Assembly (NCBI GenBank): GCA_000421065.1
Contig: ATWD01000002.1
Coordinates: 248,001 to 312,000, forward strand
DNA: 64,000 nt
Source of the DNA: Acidobacteriaceae bacterium TAA 166
Lineage (GTDB): Bacteria > Acidobacteriota > Terriglobia > Terriglobales > Acidobacteriaceae
Direction: 5' to 3'
Shown here: positions 17,129 through 25,551 of the stretch, in pieces
Numbering within the stretch: the first letter of the stretch is position 1
Layout: each line of letters opens with the position of its first letter
Notes under the pieces: generated by a model
Databases searched by the model: none
What the model was told of the DNA's origin: nothing
The model's input: the letters and a program-made list of their open reading frames with translations, nothing else
Position numbers and translations under genes: made by a program

Positions 17129-17704
17129 TCAGTTCGGCCGCTGGCTCGAGGTCATCGCGCGAAAGAGATCCTCCTGCAAGGAGGTCGTCTTTGCCCCCGG
17201 CGAAGGTTTCTTTCGCGAGGGGGTGGTGATCACCGCCAGCAGCTGCAGCTCCGCGATCGCGGAGCGCGGAATGTAGATGCGTTGCGTGTTCGACCGGACG
17301 TCGGGAGGAATCAGGAAGAGTCCAGCGTCGTTTACGGCGTCATCCAGGATCGTGGCGTCGAGCGGGGCCAGCCCTTCGAGGATCTCCTGCTCGGTGGAAG
17401 GGGAGCTCGGTCCTCGAAAGGTCAGCCGCACCCACAGCCCTTCGGTTCGGGGCCTGGCGAGGAAGGTTCTGCGGGTCAGGCGTTCGGGAGCGATGGGATC
17501 GTTCAGGTTAAAGTCGCGTACATAACAGATATGTTTAATATCGGCGAGCGAGACCGTGACCACCCTGCCGGAAAGATCGAGCAGATCGACGACCCGGTCC
17601 CGCTCCGACGTTCGCGTCCGAACGAAGCTGGCCAGCGGAAGGTAGCCTGCCAGGGTGTCGCCGAGCATCCTGCGAACGATCACTTTTTTGTGTGCCGAAG
17701 ACAT
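17129..17704 (-). CDS. Unknown protein, probable conserved Acidobacteriota family
   Basis: A 191-residue protein of unknown function, no signal peptide or membrane helix. It opens with HKKVIVRRMLGDTLAGYLPLASFV and continues with VDLLDLSGRVVTVSLADIKHICYVRDFN. That pattern resembles a small beta-barrel domain found in many uncharacterised Acidobacteriota and Deltaproteobacteria proteins (often annotated only as a DUF). The C-terminal ~40 residues are basic and low in complexity. I cannot assign a function. It starts 217 bases from the divergent CCA-adding/poly(A) polymerase homologue. Confidence 0.75.
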   Translation of the reverse strand: MSSAHKKVIVRRMLGDTLAGYLPLASFVRTRTSERDRVVDLLDLSGRVVTVSLADIKHICYVRDFNLNDPIAPERLTRRTFLARPRTEGLWVRLTFRGPSSPSTEQEILEGLAPLDATILDDAVNDAGLFLIPPDVRSNTQRIYIPRSAIAELQLLAVITTPSRKKPSPGAKTTSLQEDLFRAMTSSQRPN

Positions 17705-17921
17705 CGATTGCGGTCGCTTTCCTTCGCGGATTGTCGCACGAGGCCGGGCGCCGCAGGCAAAAAAGCTGCGTCCGGAGTAGTCAATTCACCAACGCTGTGT
17801 TACAGTCAGCTTTTGCGTCTCAGTAGTGAGACCAATCTAAGCGACTGATTTTTCGTGCCTTAAGTAGGACAAGGCAAACGGAAATCGCGTTTAAGACCGG
17901 CTTGGAGCGATTGCAACACGT

Positions 17922-19724
17922 ATGGCCGATTACATCTATCTTCTGGAAAACCGTCTCTCGAAGGCGCAGCGATCGGCGCTCGATAAGGTAGTAGAAATAG
18001 CCCGTAATAAAGGACTTACCAGCTTTCTGGTGGGTGGTGCGGTGCGTGATCTGACGGCCGGCTCCCCGGTGCGTGACCTTGATGTAGCAATTCAAGGAAG
18101 TGCTCTTAAGCTCAAGAAAGATATAGAGAAAGCGGGCGGAATTCTCTCTGGAGAGTTCGAACCTACCCAGTCCCTCTTCGTCGAATTTCCGGACGGCATC
18201 CGCATGGAGATCGGCTCCACCCTGTCGGCGAGCTATCCCAAACCCGGCAAGCCGGTCTATAAGTCGGCGACGATCCTCGAAGATCTCCGCCGCCGCGACT
18301 TTACCGCGAATGCCATGGCGCTCTCCCTCAACGAGGGATCCTACGGTCTCCTGATGGACCCGTTGAACGGCGTAGCCGATATTGAGAACCGCGAGCTTCG
18401 CCTGGTCAACAACTATGGCTTCATCGAGGATCCGGTCCGGATGATCCGCGCCGTTCGCCTGATGGCCCGGCTGGGCTGGCAGATGGACGAGCGTACCCGT
18501 AGCCGTTACGAGACCGGCAAGGAAGAGGGCTATATCTCTGCCATGTCGTCTTGGCAGAAGGGGTACGAGACCGAGGAGATCTTCCACGAGGAGGATCCTC
18601 TGCGCGTGCTCGGCCGCTTGGAGGCCGAGGGGTGGATGAAGCATCTCAATCCGACCGTCTCTTTGAGTAAGGCGAATGCGACCGAGCTGGAGCGGCTGCG
18701 TGACGTGCAGCTCGAGCTGCAGGTTCACGGCATTCACGGCCAGGCGGCGGCGGCGAACTTCCCCCTGCTGACCGCGAAGATGCCTCCCAAGGATATCGCC
18801 GACCTCAAGAAGAGCTTTCCTCGCCAGGCCTTCGTTCGCGAGATCGAGAATCTGGAGACCGAGGGCAAGGCCTTCGCCGCGCAGCTTTCGAGCAAAGAGG
18901 GGGCTCAGCCTTCCCAGGCGTGGAAGATGCTGCACTCGGCCCGTCCTGAAGCGGTCATCTGGGCTGCTCATCATGTTAAGACCGGGGGCGTCCAGAATAA
19001 GCTGAAGAGCTTTTATACCGACTGGCCGCAGGCCCGCCAACGCATTCCCTACACCCTGATGCAGGAGATGCGGATCACTCCTGAGCTTGCTGGCTACGAT
19101 GAGTTGGTGGAGAAGCTCTTCTTCGAGCTGATGGACAATCACCTGGCGACGGTCGAGGAGCAGAAGGCGTTCCTCGAGCCCTACTCTCCGCCGGCACCGC
19201 CCCCACCGGTCAACCTGCGTCGCGCCCGCGCTGGCCGGAAGGAGTCCAAGAGCTCAAAGGCCCGCAAGAAGGCCGTTGAAGCCGAGACGGCAGGGAATCC
19301 GGAAGAACAGCCGCTTGAAGGGGCTGCTGAGCCGACCTCCCCGGCTAGGAAGTCGGCTGGCTCGTCCGCGGAGAGATCCGAGAAGAAGTCCGCTTCCACC
19401 AAGAAATCTGCTCCCGTGCCTGCGAAAAAGGCTGCGCCTGTGTCGGTCAAGAAGGCTTCCATGCCGGCCAGGAGCGGTGTGCCTCAAAAAGTAGCGGCCA
19501 AGGTAGTGGCAAAGGGCGCCTCGACACCGGCCAAGAAGCCCCTGCCCGCAGCCAAGAAGGCTGCGACGAAGAAGCCCGCAGCTCCTGCCAAGAAGCTGCC
19601 CGCCCGGAAGCCCACTCCGGTCAAGAAGGCTGTGGCGAAGAAGGTGGTTGCGAAGGCTCCGGCTAAGAAGACAGCGGCGAAGGTTGTGACGAAGCAAGCG
19701 GCTTCGACAAAGTCTCGGAGATAG
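17922..19724 (+). CDS. CCA-adding enzyme/poly(A) polymerase family protein with histone-H1-like tail
   Basis: A 600-residue class II nucleotidyltransferase. Residues ~30-260 hold the catalytic head and neck: LVGGAVRDL, the metal-binding RDLDVAI, RRRDFTANAMAL, and EDPVRMIRAVRLMARLGW. A helical body domain runs to ~430. The last ~165 residues are a highly basic Lys/Ala/Pro tail rich in AAKK, PAKK and VAKK units, like histone H1 or AlgP C-termini. The head should add CCA to tRNA or A-tails to RNA; motifs alone do not separate the two. No HD phosphohydrolase motif is obvious. The tail is far longer than in ordinary CCA enzymes (~400-450 residues) and may bind nucleic acid. Confidence 0.9.
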   Translation: MADYIYLLENRLSKAQRSALDKVVEIARNKGLTSFLVGGAVRDLTAGSPVRDLDVAIQGSALKLKKDIEKAGGILSGEFEPTQSLFVEFPDGIRMEIGSTLSASYPKPGKPVYKSATILEDLRRRDFTANAMALSLNEGSYGLLMDPLNGVADIENRELRLVNNYGFIEDPVRMIRAVRLMARLGWQMDERTRSRYETGKEEGYISAMSSWQKGYETEEIFHEEDPLRVLGRLEAEGWMKHLNPTVSLSKANATELERLRDVQLELQVHGIHGQAAAANFPLLTAKMPPKDIADLKKSFPRQAFVREIENLETEGKAFAAQLSSKEGAQPSQAWKMLHSARPEAVIWAAHHVKTGGVQNKLKSFYTDWPQARQRIPYTLMQEMRITPELAGYDELVEKLFFELMDNHLATVEEQKAFLEPYSPPAPPPPVNLRRARAGRKESKSSKARKKAVEAETAGNPEEQPLEGAAEPTSPARKSAGSSAERSEKKSASTKKSAPVPAKKAAPVSVKKASMPARSGVPQKVAAKVVAKGASTPAKKPLPAAKKAATKKPAAPAKKLPARKPTPVKKAVAKKVVAKAPAKKTAAKVVTKQAASTKSRR

Positions 19725-20053
19725 TTGAGCTGCACGCTTTTTCAATAAGGAAGCTGCTCCCTTTCAATCTCTTCAATAAATAAGTCCCTAGCCTATCAGC
19801 GAGGGACTTATTCATTGAGGATAGTGGAAGAAGATATCGCCTGGAGAATAGCGGAACACGTCCGGGCGTCAAGATAGTTCTCTCCAAATTACCAATATTC
19901 CTCAAGTCCACGCCGGCAGCGATCATTCGCGACAGCCAACCGAAATTTGTCGGTTCACAAAAGAGTTCGAAGCTGGCGCTCTTAAAAGATCAAAAGACAA
20001 GTTTGTGTTCCTTATTGAAAATGAATTATTGTTATCCATAAGGAGCAATACCC
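19725..20053. other. Intergenic region with one stem-loop and a possible metal-regulator box
   Basis: No supported gene in this 329-base gap. AATAAGTCCCT (19779-19789) pairs with AGGGACTTATT (19802-19812), an 11-bp stem with a 12-base loop but no long U-run, which may end the upstream transcript. The last ~60 bases are AT-rich and hold the candidate operator at 20021-20039. Confidence 0.5.
20021..20039. promoter_or_regulatory. Candidate Zur/Fur-type operator upstream of the COG0523 GTPase
   Basis: ATGAATTATTGTTATCCAT is an imperfect 19-base palindrome (ATG..AT.A / T.AT..CAT symmetry) in an AT-rich stretch just before the ribosome site of the COG0523 gene. The length and symmetry fit a Fur/Zur-family box and the neighbouring genes fit zinc control, but the match to any known consensus is weak. 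Confidence 0.3.
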
Positions 20054-21259
20054 TTGGCTAAAAAACTTCCTACCACTGTCCTCTCAGGATTTCTCGGGGC
20101 CGGCAAAACCACGTTGCTCAACCATGTGCTTAATAACCGGGACGGTCTTCGCGTCGCCGTGATCGTCAACGACATGAGCGAGATCAACATCGATTCGCAA
20201 CTGGTCACGCACGGCGGAGCCAATCTCAGCCGAACCGAGGAGAAGCTGGTCGAGATGACCAACGGCTGCATCTGCTGCACGTTGCGCGACGACCTCCTGC
20301 AGGAGGTCTCTCGCCTCGCTCGCGAAGGTCGCTTCGACTATCTCCTGATCGAGTCCACCGGTATCTCCGAGCCTCTTCCCGTCGCCGCGACCTTCACCTT
20401 CATCGATGAGACCGGACGTTCCCTCTCCGAGGTCGCCACGCTCGACACGATGGTGACCGTCATCGATGCCACCAGCTTCCTCGAAGACATCCGCACCATC
20501 GACGACCTCCGAGACCGCAGGATCGCACTTAGCGGGGAGGATGAGCGCACGTTGTCCGATCTTCTGATCGATCAGGTGGAGTTTGCCAACGTCGTCGTCA
20601 TCAATAAGACGGATATTGTCTCCGTCGCTGAGATCGAGCGTCTCGAAGCTCTGATTCAGCACCTCAACCCGATGGCCGAACTGATTCGCGCCCGCCACGG
20701 AAGAGTTCCTCTCTACGCCATTCTCAACACTGGGCTCTTCGATATGGAGGAGGCGGAGGCCTCCGCCGGATGGGTTCGCGAGCTGAATGGAATTCATACG
20801 CCCGAGACCGAGGAGTACGGCATCGCCAGCTTCGTCTATCACGCTCGAAGGCCCTTCCATCCTGAGCGGCTGGAGGCTCTCACCGATCGCGGATTTCCAG
20901 GGGCTCTCCGCGCCAAGGGCTTCCTCTGGCTCGCATCGCGGCACGATGATCTGATCCTGTTTTCCATCGCGGGCAAGGCGATGACCTTCGAGCCGCAGGC
21001 CCGCTGGCTGGCTGTGGAGGCCGCCGCGGACGATCACGACGAAGAGGCCCGCGAGTACATCGGCAAGGTCTGGCAGGCGCCGTATGGGGATCGTCGTCAG
21101 GAGATTGTGCTGATCGGCATCGATATGGATCGCGTTGCGATTGAGAGCGCCCTCGACGCCGCTCTGCTCACCGAGGAGGAGATGAGCGAAGGTCCCGACA
21201 CATGGATGAGGTATCCCGATCCATTCCACACGATGTTCAAAGAAGAGGTAGAGGCTTAG
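20054..21259 (+). CDS. COG0523 G3E GTPase (CobW/ZigA-type putative zinc metallochaperone)
   Basis: A 401-residue G3E-family GTPase. Walker A is GFLGAGKTT (residues 12-20), the metal-binding motif is the family CxCC (GCICCTL), the base-recognition motif NKTD is present, and a C-terminal CobW_C-type domain follows. The start is TTG at 20054 with AGGAG eight bases upstream. The downstream zinc-free-type ribosomal proteins L28 and L33 and a Fur-family regulator point to the zinc-starvation subgroup (ZigA/YciC) rather than cobalamin or nitrile hydratase metallochaperones. It would deliver zinc to client enzymes when zinc is scarce; this is inferred from context. Confidence 0.88.
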   Translation: MAKKLPTTVLSGFLGAGKTTLLNHVLNNRDGLRVAVIVNDMSEINIDSQLVTHGGANLSRTEEKLVEMTNGCICCTLRDDLLQEVSRLAREGRFDYLLIESTGISEPLPVAATFTFIDETGRSLSEVATLDTMVTVIDATSFLEDIRTIDDLRDRRIALSGEDERTLSDLLIDQVEFANVVVINKTDIVSVAEIERLEALIQHLNPMAELIRARHGRVPLYAILNTGLFDMEEAEASAGWVRELNGIHTPETEEYGIASFVYHARRPFHPERLEALTDRGFPGALRAKGFLWLASRHDDLILFSIAGKAMTFEPQARWLAVEAAADDHDEEAREYIGKVWQAPYGDRRQEIVLIGIDMDRVAIESALDAALLTEEEMSEGPDTWMRYPDPFHTMFKEEVEA

Positions 21260-21268
21260 GAGAGCATG

Positions 21269-21496
21269 ATGGCAAAGATCTGTCCTGTCACTGGAAAGCG
21301 TCCCTTGTATGGAAACAAGCGCTCGCACGCCCATAACAAGACGCGCAGACGCTGGGAGCCGAACCTGCAATGGAAGCGGATATGGATTCCATCGCAGGGT
21401 CGCTTCGTTCGAATGAGAGTCAGCGCAAGGGGACTGCGAACGCTCGAGAAGGTCGGCGTCGAGCGCGTCCTGGCCAGGGGGTTGACATGCGCGTAA
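21269..21496 (+). CDS. rpmB: 50S ribosomal protein L28, zinc-independent type
   Basis: A 75-residue L28 (AKICPVTGKRPLYGNKRSHA, then NKTRRRWEPNLQ). It has a single Cys in the N-terminal region, so it lacks the paired-Cys zinc ribbon of C+ L28 proteins. Of two adjacent ATG codons, the second (21269) is preferred, with AGGAG six bases before it. It starts ten bases after the GTPase stop and overlaps the L33 start by ten bases, so the three genes form one operon. It may be a replacement paralogue used under zinc limitation. Confidence 0.9.
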   Translation: MAKICPVTGKRPLYGNKRSHAHNKTRRRWEPNLQWKRIWIPSQGRFVRMRVSARGLRTLEKVGVERVLARGLTCA

Positions 21497-21639
21497 TCAT
21501 CAAGCTGGTCTCCACTGCGGGAACAGGCCACTTCTATACGACGACGAAGAATCCCAGGACGGCCGGAGGCAAGATCGAGCTCAAAAAGTATGATCCCGTG
21601 CTGCGGCGGCACGTCCTCTATCGCGAAGCGAAGGCGTAG
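21487..21639 (+). CDS. rpmG: 50S ribosomal protein L33, zinc-independent type
   Basis: A 50-residue L33 (MRVIIKLVSTAGTGHFYTTT...PVLRRHVLYREAKA) resembling the Cys-free E. coli form; no CxxC pairs, so no zinc ribbon. The ATG at 21487 lies inside the end of rpmB. The longer open frame upstream is not L33. It is the third gene of the GTPase-rpmB-rpmG operon, and its stop is 20 bases from the end of the convergent Fur-family regulator. Confidence 0.92.
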   Translation: MRVIIKLVSTAGTGHFYTTTKNPRTAGGKIELKKYDPVLRRHVLYREAKA

Positions 21640-21658
21640 TTCGTTGAAGGAGAAAGAT

Positions 21659-22063
21659 CTATCGGCACTCAGCGCACCGTCCATAGACGAAGAGCTCGTG
21701 GCCGGTGGAGACAAAGCCTCGGGGAAGCCGGGGCTTGGTCTGCAGATCGCATCCATCCAGCTCGAACAGCTTGCCGCAGGTGTTGCAGTGAAAGTGATGG
21801 TGGTGCCCCTTGCCGGCGACCTCGTAGCGGGTCGCCTGGCCGGGAACCTCGACCGGCACCAGCCACCTGTCATTCAAAAGAGTGTTGATATTGCGATAGA
21901 CCGTGGCGAGGCTGATGCCCTCGACATTGGACTTCGCCGAGGCAAAGATCTCCTCCGGCGAAAGGGGACGATCCGCATCCACAAAGGCGGCACGGATCGC
22001 CTCTTTCTGCTTCGTGTTGCGGGGCTGGACTGCGGGTTGCGGCTTCGGCGTTTTCTGGGGCAT
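21659..22063 (-). CDS. Fur-family metalloregulator, probably Zur
   Basis: A 134-residue Fur-family repressor. The N-terminal winged helix includes SPEEIFASAK and SLATVYRNINTL. The metal and dimer region has GKGHHHHFHCNTCGKLFEL and the C-terminal CAEC, giving two CxxC structural-zinc pairs. PerR, Zur and Fur cannot be told apart from motifs alone, but the convergent zinc-starvation-type operon makes Zur the best guess. It would repress the operon when zinc is plentiful. Confidence 0.85.
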   Translation of the reverse strand: MPQKTPKPQPAVQPRNTKQKEAIRAAFVDADRPLSPEEIFASAKSNVEGISLATVYRNINTLLNDRWLVPVEVPGQATRYEVAGKGHHHHFHCNTCGKLFELDGCDLQTKPRLPRGFVSTGHELFVYGRCAECR

Positions 22064-22143
22064 AATCTCGATCGAATCTTCGGCAAGTACGGTTATTGCT
22101 CTTGCATATCAATTAGCGTCTTATCTTATTTTACTTTTGCGGA

Positions 22144-23454
22144 TTAGTGACTCCCCAGCATGATCACGCGCGCGATCGTGAAGTAGATCACCAGGCCCGT
22201 TACATCCACCAGCGTAGCCACGAAGGGCGCGGACGCACTGGCGGGATTCAAGCCGCAGCGGCGCAGGATGAACGGAAGCATCGAGCCTGCAATGGTGCCG
22301 AAGGTGACGACGCCGATCAGGCTCAACGCGATGGTCAGGGCGAGGATCGGTGTCTGGGCTCCATAGGTATGGAAGATCGACTGCCAGACGAAGATGCGAA
22401 TCAGTCCGATCAGGCCGAGGATGCAGCCCAGCGCGATCCCTGAGAGCAACTCGCGGCGGATCACGCGGAACCAGTCGCTCAACCGCACATCGCCCATCGC
22501 CATCGCCTGGATGACCAGTGTGGTCGCCTGCGATCCGGAGTTTCCTCCACTGCTGATGATGAGAGGGAGAAACAGCGCCAGCACCACGGCGCGTGAGATC
22601 TCATTCTCGAAGAAGCTCATCGCCGTGGCGGTGAACATCTCGCCCACGAACAGGATTGCCAGCCATCCGGCGCGCTTCTTCACCATCTCGAAGAAGGTCG
22701 TATGCAGGTAAGGGCCGTCGAGTGCTTCCATGCCGCCGACGTTCTGGATGTCGCGACTTGCCTCTTCCTCCACCACGTCGACGATGTCGTCGACCGTCAC
22801 GATGCCGACCATCCGGTGCTCGGCATCGAGAACCGGAACCGCCAGCAGACGGCTGTCCCGCACCACCGCGGCAACGTCCTTCTGGTCATCGTCGGCCGAG
22901 ACCTGGACGAGATCGGTCTGCATCACATCGCGGACGAGCTTGTGCGGATCGGCGGTGAAGAGCTGACGCAGTGAGACCACGCCCAGCAGATGCTGCGTCT
23001 GGTCCAGAACGTAGCCGTAGTAAAGGTTCTCCACCCGGGCCGCCTCGCGGCGCAGATAAGAGATGGCTTCGTCCACGGTCGAATCCGGACGGAGGCGCGG
23101 AAAGCGCGGGTTCATCAGGCCGCCGGCTTCGTCTTCCTTGTACGCCAGCAGGGCCAGAACCTCTTTCCGGGTCGGTTCGTCCAGCAGCGTCAGCAGATGG
23201 TCGCGCTCCTCCGGCTCTACCTCCTGCACCATGTCGGCAGCATCGTCGGGGGCAACCAGTCGGATCCAGACATGACGCTGATCCTCCGGCAGGCCCAGCA
23301 GGAGGCGGCTTTGATCATGGGCATCCAGCTGCAGGAAGAAGTTGGCCTTCTCGCCTGTATGCATCTCGCGAAACTGTTTCAGGCGCTCTGCGTGCGAAAG
23401 AGCGGGCCATTGCTCCCAGAGCTGTTCAATTGGATCGACGACCTGCGCACTCAT
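22144..23454 (-). CDS. mgtE: MgtE magnesium transporter
   Basis: A 436-residue MgtE-type Mg2+ channel. It has an N-terminal MgtE_N superhelical domain (to ~residue 120), two CBS domains (~125-245, with TVDDIVDVVEEEA at the end), and a five-helix pore domain. The pore signature is SSGGNSGSQATT. Acidic N-domain and CBS residues sense cytoplasmic Mg2+ in this family. It ends 80 bases from the Fur-family gene's start, on the same strand. Confidence 0.95.
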   Translation of the reverse strand: MSAQVVDPIEQLWEQWPALSHAERLKQFREMHTGEKANFFLQLDAHDQSRLLLGLPEDQRHVWIRLVAPDDAADMVQEVEPEERDHLLTLLDEPTRKEVLALLAYKEDEAGGLMNPRFPRLRPDSTVDEAISYLRREAARVENLYYGYVLDQTQHLLGVVSLRQLFTADPHKLVRDVMQTDLVQVSADDDQKDVAAVVRDSRLLAVPVLDAEHRMVGIVTVDDIVDVVEEEASRDIQNVGGMEALDGPYLHTTFFEMVKKRAGWLAILFVGEMFTATAMSFFENEISRAVVLALFLPLIISSGGNSGSQATTLVIQAMAMGDVRLSDWFRVIRRELLSGIALGCILGLIGLIRIFVWQSIFHTYGAQTPILALTIALSLIGVVTFGTIAGSMLPFILRRCGLNPASASAPFVATLVDVTGLVIYFTIARVIMLGSH

Positions 23455-23603
23455 TGGGGATCCGCCTCTCAGATACGAATTTCAACAGGAAAATAGATGT
23501 CCCTCAGCATTGTAATGGGACGGGTTTTCGTTCGGTCTCTCCAGTCTGGACTGAATTTGTAACGGGGATGTTTACGCAAGCGGCTGCGCCGGAAAAAGAG
23601 CGC

Positions 23604-24695
23604 ATGTATCCTCGTGGGATGATAACCGGTCTCCTTGAGCACGTTCTTCGACGGGTAGTGATGGTGGGGTTGCTTTCCGTGCCTTTGCTCGCCCAGGAGG
23701 CCGCCGAGGAGGGAAGACAAGAGATCGCCGATCTGGGAACCTGCAAGCTGGGCAGCGGCCAGGTTATCCAGGACTGCCGGATCGGCTACAGGACCTTTGG
23801 CAGGCTCGATCCTGGGCGAACGAACGTCGTCGTCGTGCCCTCCTGGCTGAATGGCCGCAGTGAGGACCTTCGCGGCTTCTTTGGGGTGCAGACCTCGCCG
23901 CATCGCCTCGTCGACACCTCGCGTTTCTTCGGTGTGGCCTTCGACGCTCTGGGAGATGGCGTCTCCTCCTCGCCTTCGAATAGTCCGCGTCAGCATGCAG
24001 CGCAGTTTCCTGAGTTCAGTACCGAGGACATGGTGCGGGCAGAGTATCGCGTGCTGACCGAGGTACTGCACGTCCGTCACGTTCACGCGGCGGTTGGCCT
24101 CTCGCTCGGCGGTCATCAGGTCTTCGCCTGGAGTGTGCTCTATCCGGAGTTTATCGATCGAGCTGTGCCGATCATCGGCTCGCCGCAGGCTACGAACTTC
24201 GATCGTCTGTCGAAGCAGATCGTCATCGACGCCATCGAGGCTGACCCGGACTATAACCACGGCAACTATACGAAGCAGCCGGCGCTCAAGCTCGCCAACG
24301 AGATCGGCGTGATGATGCTGTCCACTCCGGCCTACCGGAACGCCGAGGTTCCGCGCGATCAGTACGCTTCGTGGTTAGAGAAGATCGAGTCTCCGCAGCG
24401 GCAGGACGCGAACGATCGGGTCTGGCAGGCGCGGTCTATTCTCACGCACGACGTTCTTCACGGCCGTCCGCTCGAGGAGGTCGCGCGCAGCCTGCCGGTG
24501 AAGTTTTTCGTGATCGTGGCGGCCGAGGACAGGATGGTCGCTCCCGCTCCGGCGCTTGCCTGGGCGACGGCTGCCGGTGCCGAGACCTACGTCTCGCGCG
24601 GCGAGTGCGCGCATCTGATTATGAACTGCGACGCCGAGGCTGTTCATGAGCGGGTGGAGAGATTTCTCAGCGCATCGCCTGCGCCGCAGCACTGA
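23604..24695 (+). CDS. MetX-like alpha/beta hydrolase, probably exported
   Basis: A 363-residue alpha/beta-hydrolase of the homoserine O-acetyltransferase (MetX) superfamily. The catalytic triad is visible: nucleophile Ser in VGLSLGGHQ, Asp in VAAEDRMV, His in GECAHLIMNCD. An N-terminal hydrophobic stretch (VVMVGLLSVPLLAQ) looks like a signal peptide, which true MetX enzymes lack, so this is more likely a secreted esterase or acyltransferase of the same fold. The ATG at 23604 is used; ATG 23619 is an alternative. The open frame extends far upstream over mgtE but that part is antisense. Confidence 0.85.
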   Translation: MYPRGMITGLLEHVLRRVVMVGLLSVPLLAQEAAEEGRQEIADLGTCKLGSGQVIQDCRIGYRTFGRLDPGRTNVVVVPSWLNGRSEDLRGFFGVQTSPHRLVDTSRFFGVAFDALGDGVSSSPSNSPRQHAAQFPEFSTEDMVRAEYRVLTEVLHVRHVHAAVGLSLGGHQVFAWSVLYPEFIDRAVPIIGSPQATNFDRLSKQIVIDAIEADPDYNHGNYTKQPALKLANEIGVMMLSTPAYRNAEVPRDQYASWLEKIESPQRQDANDRVWQARSILTHDVLHGRPLEEVARSLPVKFFVIVAAEDRMVAPAPALAWATAAGAETYVSRGECAHLIMNCDAEAVHERVERFLSASPAPQH

Positions 24696-24720
24696 GGTTG
24701 GCGTTTTAATTTTCTTGAAG

Positions 24721-24770
24721 AACAAGGCGCTGCCACGCGTAGTGGGCCCGCGCGGCAGCGCCTTGTTTTT
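24721..24770. terminator. Strong intrinsic terminator made from the short form of the dispersed element
   Basis: AACAAGGCGCTGCC (24721-24734) pairs perfectly with GGCAGCGCCTTGTT (24754-24767), followed by a T-run. The 19-base loop contains GTAGTGGGCCCGCGC, the same end sequence as the long elements elsewhere. It lies between the convergent MetX-like and SUMT genes. Confidence 0.85.
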
Positions 24771-24799
24771 CATCTTTTCTCTATCGAGCGTCGATGGCT

Positions 24800-25549
24800 C
24801 TACGTCTGCCTCTTGAGGCCTGGATCGATGGGTGGTCCGACGAGCAGGAGCACGGGAGCGGGGCCGACGTCGGCGCTGGCGAGCCGGTCGAGCGTGGTGA
24901 TGTGGACGTGTTCCTGGGGCGTCGAGGCGCGGGAGACGGCGGTGCAGGGCGTCGATGGCGCGATGCCGGAGGAGATGAGGTCCTGGGCGAGGGTCTCGAA
25001 GTCGCGGCCGGGCATGTAGATGACCAGCGTCGCTTCGTCGGGGAAGGATCCGCTCCAGCTGGGCGTGAGCGAGAGCTTGCCTGCGGCGTGGTGCGCGGTG
25101 GCAAGAATGAGCTTCGAGGCGCGGGAGCGGTCGGTGAGCGGGGTCTCGAGCGAGGCCGCGACGGCGAACGCGGCGGTGATGCCGGGCACGATCTCGAACG
25201 GAATCCGATGCTGGCGCAGGAACGCGATCTCCTCGGCGGCGCGGCCGAAGACGAGGGGGTCGCCGGATTTGAGCCGCACCACCGAGCTTCCGGCGCTGGC
25301 ATGCTCGAGCATCAGGGCGTGAATTCCTTCCTGGGTGATGCGAGGCTGGCCGCAGCGCTTGCCGACGGGGATGACGAGCGCGGTCGGGCTGGCGAGGGCG
25401 AGAATCTCGTCGGAGACCAGGTCGTCGGGCAAAAGGACGTCGGCGGTCTTGAGCAGGTGCGCGGCGCGGAGGGTGAGCAGCGCGGGGTCTCCGGGGCCTG
25501 CGCCTACGATGTACGCGTGTCCGGGCTCGGCGTCGGGGATCGAGATCAT
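24800..25549 (-). CDS. cobA: Uroporphyrinogen-III C-methyltransferase (SUMT)
   Basis: A 249-residue SUMT that methylates uroporphyrinogen III twice with S-adenosylmethionine to give precorrin-2, the branch to siroheme and cobalamin. Signatures: YIVGAGPGDPALLTLRA at the N-terminus, VRLKSGDPLVFGRAAEE, and FEIVPGITAA. It starts two bases after the stop of the precorrin-2 dehydrogenase gene, so the two form a split version of CysG. With the siroheme reductase upstream, siroheme is the likely product. Confidence 0.94.
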   Translation of the reverse strand: MISIPDAEPGHAYIVGAGPGDPALLTLRAAHLLKTADVLLPDDLVSDEILALASPTALVIPVGKRCGQPRITQEGIHALMLEHASAGSSVVRLKSGDPLVFGRAAEEIAFLRQHRIPFEIVPGITAAFAVAASLETPLTDRSRASKLILATAHHAAGKLSLTPSWSGSFPDEATLVIYMPGRDFETLAQDLISSGIAPSTPCTAVSRASTPQEHVHITTLDRLASADVGPAPVLLLVGPPIDPGLKRQT

Positions 25550-25551
25550 GC

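Noticed and set aside
22971..23603. N-terminal extension of the MetX-like gene
   Set aside because: It is antisense to the mgtE 5' region and lacks homology; a signal-like start follows at 23604-23619.
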